From assembly GCA_027011425.1 (NCBI GenBank), contig JALUZX010000826.1, positions 1 through 5,165 on the forward strand: a stretch of 5,165 bases of DNA, in the 5' to 3' direction. A model generated the notes under the pieces. That model searched no databases. It saw nothing but the letters and a program-made list of their open reading frames with translations, and was not told the DNA's origin. Shown in pieces: positions 1 through 4,687 of this stretch (its first letter is position 1; each line of letters starts with the position of its first letter). The DNA comes from Planctomycetota bacterium. GTDB taxonomy: Bacteria; Planctomycetota; UBA1135; JALUZX01. The translations under genes were made by a program, and so were the position numbers.

Positions 1-755
1 GGAACGGACTGGAACGTATACGGGTCCCGAACCTCCAGGTAGTCCAGAATCACTCCCTCCTCCAGCTCTTTCCGCGCCCTCTCCAGGAGGGCCTTTCCGG
101 AACGCTCCCCGTCCCGGTGGGCTTTCCGGGCGGCAAACAAGGCCCGGGAGAGGCAGAGGGCGCGGCGGCGCTCTTCCGGGGAGAGGTAACGGTTCCGGCT
201 GGAGAGGGCCAGGCCGTCGGGCTCCCGTACCGTGGGCCCCACCTCGATCCGGATGGGAAGGGAGAGATCCCGGGTCATCCGCCGGATCACGGCGAGCTGC
301 TGGGCGTCCTTGGCCCCGAACCAGGCCTTGTGGGGGGCCACCAGGTTGAAGAGCTTGAGCACCACCGTGCAGACCCCGGTGAAATGCCCGGGCCGGAAAG
401 CGCCTTCCAGGTCCCGCGCCACCGACCCGGGGACGACCTTGGTCTCGAAATCCGGGGGATAGAGTTCTTCCGCCGAGGGAAGGAAGGCGAAATCCACCCC
501 CTCCTTCTCCAGGAGGGCCAGGTCCCCCTCCTCGTCCCGGGGGTAACGCTCCAGGTCTTCGCCCGCCCCGAATTGCAAAGGGTTCACGAAAATGGAGACC
601 ACCAGGCACTTGGAGACGGCCCGGGCCGCCCTCACCAGGGAGAGGTGGCCCTCGTGGAGGGCGCCCATGGTAGGCACGAACCCCACGGTCGCGCCCGTTC
701 TCCTGCAAACCTCCACGCGCCCCCTCAGGGCGCGCCCGTCGCGGACCACCTGCAT
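1..755 (-). CDS. panC: pantothenate synthetase PanC (C-terminus cut by window edge)
   Basis: Pantothenate synthetase joins pantoate and beta-alanine using ATP through a pantoyl-adenylate intermediate. It is the last step of cytosolic vitamin B5 synthesis, feeding coenzyme A. Reading the minus strand from the ATG at 755 gives 251 codons with no stop before the edge. Family members have about 280 residues, so roughly 30 C-terminal residues are missing. Visible motifs are PTMG (28-31), the nucleotide-binding HEGH (34-37), VSIFVNPLQF (53-62), the LEGAFRPGHFTGV stretch near 116-128, FGAKDAQQL (146-154) and SSRN (185-188), the KMSKS-like site. The start is supported by GGAGGT 6 bases upstream and by family alignment, because PTMG normally sits near residue 30. 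The first 31 bp lie inside the end of folK, pointing to coupled translation. Identity is very secure; no frameshift is seen in the part present. Confidence 0.97.
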   Translation of the reverse strand, partial: MQVVRDGRALRGRVEVCRRTGATVGFVPTMGALHEGHLSLVRAARAVSKCLVVSIFVNPLQFGAGEDLERYPRDEEGDLALLEKEGVDFAFLPSAEELYPPDFETKVVPGSVARDLEGAFRPGHFTGVCTVVLKLFNLVAPHKAWFGAKDAQQLAVIRRMTRDLSLPIRIEVGPTVREPDGLALSSRNRYLSPEERRRALCLSRALFAARKAHRDGERSGKALLERARKELEEGVILDYLEVRDPYTFQSV

Positions 756-1162
756 TCCAGCACCTCCACCAAAGGTTCGAGGACGAAAGGCCGCGCTCCC
801 ATCCGTGGATGGGGAAGGACCAGCTCGGAGGTCACCAGGAAGAGATCGTCGAAAAGAAGGATGTCCAGGTCAATGGACCTCGGCCCCCACCGGGGCCCTC
901 CCGGCGGCCTTCCCAGGCGGGACTCGATCCCCTTCAGGGCCCGGAGCAGTGGAAGGGGTTCCAGAAAAGTCCGCCCCCGCAGGGCACCGTTGAGGTAATG
1001 ACCCTGGGGAGGCCCCCCCACAGGAGCGGTTTCCCGCAACCGGGACACGGCTTCCACCTGGACCCCCGCACCGGGAAGGAGGGAGAGGGCCTTTTGGATG
1101 TTGGCCCGCCGGTCCCCCAAGTTGGAACCAAGCCCCAGGTAGACCTGGTGGGACCCGTCCAT
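725..1162 (-). CDS. folK: 2-amino-4-hydroxy-6-hydroxymethyldihydropteridine pyrophosphokinase (HPPK)
   Basis: FolK transfers pyrophosphate from ATP to 6-hydroxymethyl-7,8-dihydropterin, the step before dihydropteroate synthase in folate synthesis. The 145-residue protein has the N-terminal GLGSNLGDR (10-18), ETAPVGG (44-50) and YLN (56-58). It also has the diagnostic RWGPRSIDLDILLFDD block (91-106), whose D98 and D100 match the two magnesium-binding aspartates of the family, then LPHPRM (116-121) and FVLEPL (126-131). Length is at the short end of the usual 140-170, with a brief C-terminal tail. The ATG at 1162 places GLGSN at the normal distance from the N-terminus. No strong Shine-Dalgarno is visible (ATCCCACA before ATG). 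The pssA stop is only 7 bp upstream, so translation probably depends on coupling. Its 3' end overlaps panC by 31 bp. Confidence 0.96.
   Translation of the reverse strand: MDGSHQVYLGLGSNLGDRRANIQKALSLLPGAGVQVEAVSRLRETAPVGGPPQGHYLNGALRGRTFLEPLPLLRALKGIESRLGRPPGGPRWGPRSIDLDILLFDDLFLVTSELVLPHPRMGARPFVLEPLVEVLECRWSATGAP
762..767 (-). promoter_or_regulatory. ribosome binding site of panC, inside folK
   Basis: On the minus strand GGAGGT precedes the panC ATG (755-753) with a 6-base spacer. It lies in the last codons of folK, so ribosomes finishing folK pass over it. It decides the panC start. Confidence 0.7.
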
Positions 1163-1169
1163 TGTGGGA

Positions 1170-2030
1170 TCAGCCCGCCGCCGACCGGGGCCCCTCCAGG
1201 AACCGGGCCCGCCGGCGCCGGGCCCGCCGGGCGCGCGCCGCCTCCCATGCTCCCCAGATGGGGCCCACGAGGAAATAGACCATAAGAAGGGAGAGAAGGC
1301 CCATCTCGTAGGAAATCGTGGCCAGCACCACCAGGAGCACCAGGCCCGCCAGGAAGGGGAAGGATTTCCTCCGCTTGAAGAGCACGTTTACGAGATGGGG
1401 GTAGGGCAGGGGGCTGATCATAGCCAGGCCAAGGAGGACCAGGGTCCAGGGAAGGAGGCGGAGGACCCCGTCGAAGACCCAGGGCGGAAGGGAGGAGAGA
1501 ATCTCGTCTCCCCGGTGGAGCCAGAAGAGCACCGCCGCGGCCACGAGCCCGCCGGCCGCGGGCGTGGGCAGGCCCTTGAACCGGTAGTGGGACTCCTCTT
1601 CGTGGTCCGCCGTCTCCACGTTGAACCGGGCCAGGCGCATCACGGCGAAGAGCGCGTAGACAGCGGCGGTCATGAAGAGGACCCGGGGGTGCCGGACCAG
1701 GAAGGGCATGATCTTGCCCCCCTCCGTCTCGAGAAGCACCTTGGCCGCTGCCGCGGGGGCCACGCCGAAGGTGATGGCGTCGGAGAGGGAATCGAGCTGG
1801 GCCCCGAAATCCGTGGCCTGGTGGGTGAGGCGGGCCACCTTTCCGTCCAGGGCGTCGAAGAGCATGGCCAGGAAAACCAGGCCCACCGCCGTCTCCAGGC
1901 GGGACTGGAAAAGAGCCGAGTTGGAAGCGGCGAAAGCCTGGGCCGCGTCGGCCACCTTCACGATGGCGAGAAAGCCGCAGAAGGTGTTCCCCAATGTGAG
2001 CAGGCTCGGAAGGACGGCGATCTTCTTCAA
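1170..2030 (-). CDS. pssA: CDP-diacylglycerol-serine O-phosphatidyltransferase
   Basis: This integral membrane enzyme makes phosphatidylserine from CDP-diacylglycerol and L-serine, the entry to phosphatidylethanolamine. The CDP-alcohol phosphatidyltransferase signature D-x2-D-G-x2-A-R-x8-G-x3-D-x3-D is complete: in 298-residue numbering from TTG 2066 it is D71, D74, G75, A78, R79, G88, D92, D96. Several hydrophobic segments follow, and the protein ends in an arginine-rich cytoplasmic-looking tail. The start is uncertain because no ATG is available. TTG at 2030 gives about 286 residues beginning KKIAVLPSLLTLGN, as in PssA proteins, with GAGAGGAAG upstream. TTG at 2066 has a stronger GGAGG site but adds 12 residues (GICPPERGSPP and neighbours) with codons TGT, AGA, AGT and CCT, unlike the rest. 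I prefer 2030. It belongs to the type II serine-specific group rather than the PLD-like E. coli enzyme. No psd gene is adjacent within the window. Confidence 0.93.
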   Translation of the reverse strand: MKKIAVLPSLLTLGNTFCGFLAIVKVADAAQAFAASNSALFQSRLETAVGLVFLAMLFDALDGKVARLTHQATDFGAQLDSLSDAITFGVAPAAAAKVLLETEGGKIMPFLVRHPRVLFMTAAVYALFAVMRLARFNVETADHEEESHYRFKGLPTPAAGGLVAAAVLFWLHRGDEILSSLPPWVFDGVLRLLPWTLVLLGLAMISPLPYPHLVNVLFKRRKSFPFLAGLVLLVVLATISYEMGLLSLLMVYFLVGPIWGAWEAARARRARRRRARFLEGPRSAAG

Positions 2031-2077
2031 AGGCGGACTTCCTCTCTCCGGGGGACAGATGCCCAAAGTATCCCCTC

Positions 2078-2091
2078 CCTCCCCGGGGAGG
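2078..2091 (-). other. 14-bp palindrome before pssA
   Basis: CCTCCCCGGGGAGG is a perfect 14-bp palindrome in the gap between yjbQ and pssA. On the minus strand it directly precedes a second GAGGGG run that would serve the upstream TTG (2066). Its CCTCC arm could pair with either GGAGG and hide a ribosome site. It has no T-run after it, so it is not a typical terminator. Function is unknown. Confidence 0.35.
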
Positions 2092-2107
2092 ACAATGCCC
2101 GGCGGAA

Positions 2108-2527
2108 CTACTCGCCGATGATCTTCACCAGGACCCTCTTTCTCCGGCGGCCGTCGAACTCCCCGTAGAAAACGGCCTCCCAGGGCCCCAGGTCCAATTT
2201 TCCCCCCGTTACGGCCACCACGACCTCCCGCCCCATGACCTGGCGCTTCAAGTGGGCGTCCCCGTTGTCCTCCCCCGTGCGGTTGTGCAGGTATCTCTCC
2301 AGGGGCTCGTGGGGCGCCAGATCTTCCAGCCAGCGCTCGTAGTCCTGGTGGAGGCCCTGCTCATTGTCGTTGATGAAGACACTGGCCGTGATATGCATGG
2401 CGTTCACCAGGCAAAGGCCCTCCCGGATCCCGCTCTCCCTCACGGCCTCCTCCACCTGGGAGGTGATGTGCACGAAAGCCCTTCGGGTACGGGTTTTGAA
2501 CCAGAGTTCTTTCCTGTAACTTTTCAT
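2108..2527 (-). CDS. YjbQ/UPF0047 family protein (annotated in the family as secondary thiamine-phosphate synthase)
   Basis: The 139-residue protein covers the whole UPF0047 domain, a small soluble fold of the usual length. Conserved pieces are HITAS (45-49), INDNE (52-56), YLHNRTGEDNGDAHLKRQ around 79-96 with H81 and H92, VMG (97-99), LGPW (113-116) and the YGEFDG (121-126) plus RVLVKI ending. E. coli YjbQ has been reported to give weak thiamine-phosphate synthase activity, which is the basis of the family name; the physiological role remains unsettled. Sitting at the head of an operon with folK and panC fits a cofactor-related role, but that is inference. The start at 2527 is supported by AGAGGA 8 bases upstream. 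The frame stays open far upstream, antisense to the glycosyltransferase, and that extension is not coding. The ATG shares bases with the stop of a 7-codon upstream ORF. Confidence 0.92.
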   Translation of the reverse strand: MKSYRKELWFKTRTRRAFVHITSQVEEAVRESGIREGLCLVNAMHITASVFINDNEQGLHQDYERWLEDLAPHEPLERYLHNRTGEDNGDAHLKRQVMGREVVVAVTGGKLDLGPWEAVFYGEFDGRRRKRVLVKIIGE

Positions 2528-2547
2528 GGGGGGGTTCCTCTCGTCAT
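2524..2547 (-). CDS. putative 7-codon leader ORF overlapping the yjbQ start
   Basis: The ATG at 2547 opens a short ORF encoding MTRGTPP and stops at TGA 2526-2524, which overlaps the yjbQ ATG (2527-2525) as ATGA. A perfect AGGAGG (2559-2554) sits 6 bases before it, a better ribosome site than that of yjbQ itself. This is the layout of a translationally coupled leader peptide. It contains a C7 run (2534-2528); one extra C would fuse it in frame to yjbQ. It may be a chance ORF, since it is very short and only the signals around it support it. No residue pattern suggests amino-acid attenuation. Confidence 0.35.
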   Translation of the reverse strand: MTRGTPP

Positions 2548-2553
2548 GAGACG

Positions 2554-2559
2554 CCTCCT
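2554..2559 (-). promoter_or_regulatory. perfect AGGAGG ribosome site before the mini-ORF
   Basis: AGGAGG on the minus strand lies 6 bases before ATG 2547, while the yjbQ ATG is 26 bases away, too far for direct use. The yjbQ start has its own AGAGGA site at about 2541-2536. Confidence 0.5.
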
Positions 2560-2594
2560 CCCGCCGGACCGGACCCTTTCCCGGTGTTCTCCCG

Positions 2595-2623
2595 GAAATG
2601 GAACAGACCCTTCCCCTTGTCAA
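2595..2623 (-). promoter_or_regulatory. candidate sigma-70 promoter of the yjbQ-pssA-folK-panC operon
   Basis: A perfect -35 box TTGACA (2623-2618) is followed, after 17 bases, by CATTTC (2600-2595), a poor -10 element. A transcript from here would start near 2588, giving a leader of about 60 bases before yjbQ. The -35 box lies in a 13-bp inverted repeat, CCCTTG-T-CAAGGG (2614-2626), which could be an operator. Strand and distance are right, but the weak -10 keeps confidence low. Confidence 0.35.
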
Positions 2624-2658
2624 GGGCAAAGGCAAGGAGAGCCGATCTAGGAAACCGA

Positions 2659-2670
2659 GGGAGGCCTCCC
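2659..2670. other. 12-bp palindrome in the divergent intergenic region
   Basis: GGGAGGCCTCCC is a perfect inverted repeat in the 237-bp gap between the yjbQ operon and the glycosyltransferase gene. It has no flanking T-run. It could be a regulator site or just GC-rich coincidence. Confidence 0.25.
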
Positions 2671-2754
2671 GGCCCTTTCGGCTCCAGAAGGCGGGAAGGC
2701 GAAAAACCTGGTTGAGCCGGGCAGGGCGAAGAAAGCCCATGGAAGGGAGACAGC

Positions 2755-2759
2755 AAGGA
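2755..2759 (+). promoter_or_regulatory. ribosome binding site of the glycosyltransferase gene
   Basis: AAGGA lies 5 bases before the ATG at 2765 and supports that start. An earlier ATG at 2739 is out of frame. I see no convincing -35/-10 pair for this gene in the upstream gap. Confidence 0.55.
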
Positions 2760-2764
2760 CCACC

Positions 2765-3952
2765 ATGCCCCTGTTGAACCTGATCCCGACCCTTCTCACC
2801 CTCGCCCTGGTGGTGCCGGTCCTGGTCCTCCTTGTCGAGACCCTGGCCGCCCTCTACCTTCCCGAGCCTCGGAGGACCGCGAAGGAGGACTCGGAAGGGG
2901 AAGGTCCAAGGTGCACCGTTCTTATTCCGGCCCACAACGAAGAAAAGGTGATCGGCCGGACCCTGGCTTCCTTGAAACAGGCCCTCTCCCCCAACGACGA
3001 AATCCTGGTGGTCCTGGACAACTGCACGGACCGAACGGGCGAGGTCGCTTCGGCTCATGGGATTCGGACCGTGGAGAGAAAGGACGAGAGCAAGAAGGGA
3101 AAAGGATACGCCCTGGATTTCGGAATCCGCGCCCTGAAGGAGGATCCGCCCGGTATCGTGGTGGTCCTCGACGCGGACTGTTCGGTGGAGCCGAATTTCC
3201 TGAAAGAACTCAAGGAAACTCTCTTGGAGAAAAGAAGGCCCGTCCAGGGTCTCTATCTCATGAAAGCCCCCGTCCAAACGGGCCCCCAGGGAAAGATCGC
3301 CGAGTTCGCCTGGTTTTTCAAATCCTTCGTCCGCCAGCAGGGATTGAACAAGCTGAGTCTTCCATGCCACCTCCAGGGAACCGGGATGGCTTTCCTCTGG
3401 GAACACTTGGAGGGGGTCGACCTGGCCGGCTCGGATCTCGTGGAGGACATGAAGCTGGGAATCGACCTGGCCATGCGGGGAACACCGGCCTGCTTCTGCC
3501 CCCGCGCAGTCGTCCGCAGCTCCTTCCCCCGGGAAAAGAGCGGATGGAAAAGCCAGAGGACCAGGTGGGAGCACGGCCACCTGGCCCTTATCATGAGAAA
3601 ATTCCCCGTGCTTTTCCTCCGCTCGGTCCTGTCGGGTGATTTCCGGTCTGCTGTTTTCGGCCTGGACATGGCGGTCCCCCCCCTGGCCCTCCTGGCGCTT
3701 CTTCTCTTTCTTGTCACCCTCCTGGACCTGGCGGCTGCTTTTGCGGGGATTATATTTCCTCTTTTCCTCGCCTGCGCCGTCTTCCTTCTCCTGGGAGGAA
3801 CGATCGCCCTGGCATGGATCAAACTAGGAAGGAGTATTCTCAGCTTCCGGGAACTCCTCACCGTCCCATGGTATATAGGGGGAAAACTGGGGCTCTACAT
3901 CCGTTTCCTGGGAAAACGCGAGAAAAACTGGGTCCGAACCAAAAGGGACTGA
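2765..3952 (+). CDS. membrane-anchored family 2 glycosyltransferase
   Basis: The 395-residue protein is an inner-membrane GT2 enzyme that should transfer sugar from a nucleotide sugar on the cytoplasmic face. It has an N-terminal membrane segment (about 7-31), then the GT-A domain: VLIPAHNEE (52-60), VVLDNCTDRT (82-91), the metal-binding DAD (136-138), the acceptor-side VEDM with D228 as likely catalytic base (226-229), and QRTRW (264-268) followed by EHGHL. Two or more hydrophobic segments follow (about 303-322 and 325-352). The D, DxD, ED and QxxRW set is typical of processive or cellulose-synthase-like enzymes of COG1215, and DNC in place of DDG is common in this subgroup. The substrate is unknown: no polysaccharide, flippase or sugar-nucleotide gene is adjacent. 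Cell-envelope or exopolysaccharide glycan synthesis is the likely field. Length is normal and the gene is intact. It is divergent from yjbQ and stands alone on the plus strand. Confidence 0.9.
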   Translation: MPLLNLIPTLLTLALVVPVLVLLVETLAALYLPEPRRTAKEDSEGEGPRCTVLIPAHNEEKVIGRTLASLKQALSPNDEILVVLDNCTDRTGEVASAHGIRTVERKDESKKGKGYALDFGIRALKEDPPGIVVVLDADCSVEPNFLKELKETLLEKRRPVQGLYLMKAPVQTGPQGKIAEFAWFFKSFVRQQGLNKLSLPCHLQGTGMAFLWEHLEGVDLAGSDLVEDMKLGIDLAMRGTPACFCPRAVVRSSFPREKSGWKSQRTRWEHGHLALIMRKFPVLFLRSVLSGDFRSAVFGLDMAVPPLALLALLLFLVTLLDLAAAFAGIIFPLFLACAVFLLLGGTIALAWIKLGRSILSFRELLTVPWYIGGKLGLYIRFLGKREKNWVRTKRD

Positions 3953-4053
3953 TTTTCCCCCAACCCTCCCGGATCTCCGGGGGCAGGGGGTAGGCTCCCG
4001 CCGATCCGGCCCGGAGGGGAACGAGGACATCCCGAGCAAGACCCGGTTTCTTC

Positions 4054-4079
4054 CGGGGATTGAGGGATTCCCCGCTTTT
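4054..4079 (+). terminator. candidate intrinsic terminator after the glycosyltransferase gene
   Basis: CGGGGA (4054-4059) pairs with TCCCCG (4069-4074) across a 9-base loop and is followed by CTTTT. The stem is short and the T-run is only four bases, so it may be weak. It could end the glycosyltransferase transcript about 100 bp past its stop. It could instead act as an attenuator for the next gene, because stem 4042-4057 shares bases with it. Confidence 0.35.
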
Positions 4080-4170
4080 CCCCTTGAAGAGGAGGGATCA
4101 AAAGCCCTACCTCTAAGCAGGTTCTCCCGCCGGGAGGCACCGGCGCCTCCCCGGGCGGTGGATCGAAGCA

Positions 4171-4175
4171 AAGGA
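4171..4175 (+). promoter_or_regulatory. ribosome binding site of the rubrerythrin-like gene
   Basis: AAGGA with an 8-base spacer precedes the ATG at 4184. This supports 4184 rather than the out-of-frame ATG-like alternatives nearby. Confidence 0.55.
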
Positions 4176-4183
4176 AAGAGCCC

Positions 4184-4684
4184 ATGGACAAGCAGGAAAT
4201 CATCCGGACGGCGGTTCAACTCGAGAAAGACGGCAGGGCCTTCTACCTGGATGCGGCCTCCCACGCCTCCAACCCGGCGGTCAAGGACGTTCTCGAATCC
4301 CTGGCCAAGGACGAGGAGAACCATATCAAGTGGATCGGAGAGACCCTTGGCGTGGAGCAGAGCGCCCGGGAGTTGAAGGAAGAATCCTACGGCCGGGTGA
4401 AGCACATCTTCGCCCAGGCCCCGGAAAAGACCAAAGAGGCGATCAAGGCCTCCAAGGACGACCTCCAACCCCTCCATCTCGCCGTGGAACGGGAACAGAA
4501 GACCTGGAAGGCCTACCGGGACTGGGCGGAGGAAGTGAGCGATCCCTCCCTGAAGGCCCTCCTGGAAAAACTCGTGGAAGTCGAGAAGTTCCACGAACAT
4601 CTCCTGGAGAACACCATCCTCTACCTGGAAGACCCGGCCTCCTTCCACCAGAAGGAGGAAGGCTGGCTCCTGGACGGCGCTTGA
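4184..4684 (+). CDS. rubrerythrin-like ferritin-fold diiron protein, no rubredoxin domain
   Basis: The 166-residue, helical, charged protein shows the duplicated ferritin-like pattern of the rubrerythrin family. E14 with Y21 seven residues later, then E44-x2-H47 (DEENH), is mirrored by E104 with Y111, then E134-x2-H137. These give six likely iron ligands in two equal halves. Rubrerythrins use such a diiron site to reduce hydrogen peroxide in the cytoplasm. Classical members add a C-terminal rubredoxin domain with two CxxC pairs. Here there is none, and the protein contains no cysteine at all, so electrons would have to come from a separate partner. It ends in EEGWLLDGA, a tail shared with short members of this family. 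Peroxide or iron handling is inference from the fold. The gene has its own ribosome site and faces a Prx-like gene, with 3 bp between stop codons. Confidence 0.85.
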   Translation: MDKQEIIRTAVQLEKDGRAFYLDAASHASNPAVKDVLESLAKDEENHIKWIGETLGVEQSARELKEESYGRVKHIFAQAPEKTKEAIKASKDDLQPLHLAVEREQKTWKAYRDWAEEVSDPSLKALLEKLVEVEKFHEHLLENTILYLEDPASFHQKEEGWLLDGA

Positions 4685-4687
4685 TCT

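Larger units (their letters stand above)
3953..4183 (+). other. hairpin-rich non-coding leader before the rubrerythrin-like gene
   Basis: This 231-bp gap has no plausible gene but several possible stems in plus-strand RNA. One stem is 3964-3988, built on CCCGGA/TCCGGG. CCGGATC (3969-3975) can instead pair with GATCCGG (4003-4009). CCCGG/CCGGG (4042-4057) overlaps a terminator-like stem (4054-4074). AGAGGAGGG pairs with CCCTaCCTCT (4088-4114). Finally, GGGAGGC/GCCTCCC (4132-4151) competes with CTCCC/GGGAG (4124-4136). I do not recognise a known riboswitch class. A poor promoter candidate is TTGAAG (4084-4089) with weak -10 options near 4107-4113. GC-rich DNA forms stems easily, so function is unproven. 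Confidence 0.35.

Noticed and set aside
117..1285. Long plus-strand open frames (117-998, 592-993, 809-1285) across panC and folK.
   Set aside because: They are antisense to two clearly recognised enzymes and have compositions typical of shadow frames in GC-rich DNA.
1164..2168. A 334-codon plus-strand open frame across pssA.
   Set aside because: It is a mirror of the GC-rich pssA gene: low complexity, rich in G, E, P and H, with no domain. The minus strand carries the complete CDP-alcohol phosphotransferase motif.
2528..3580. A 350-codon upstream extension of the yjbQ frame on the minus strand.
   Set aside because: It runs antisense to the well-supported glycosyltransferase gene, has no recognisable domain, and the UPF0047 domain is complete from the ATG at 2527 with its own ribosome site.
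3953..4053. A known riboswitch (guanidine, glycine, SAM, cobalamin or fluoride) suggested by GGCTCCCG and AGCAAGACCCGG-like pieces.
   Set aside because: Only short fragments resemble those classes; the conserved cores and their order are absent.
4084..4113. A sigma-70 promoter for the rubrerythrin-like gene (TTGAAG with CTACCT/TACCTC).
   Set aside because: The -35 matches 4 of 6 bases but the -10 options match poorly, and the segment also forms a stem. Not strong enough for its own feature.
3824..4648. A 274-codon minus-strand frame spanning the glycosyltransferase end, the gap and the rubrerythrin-like gene.
   Set aside because: It is antisense to two real genes and crosses a non-coding region without any domain or ribosome site.
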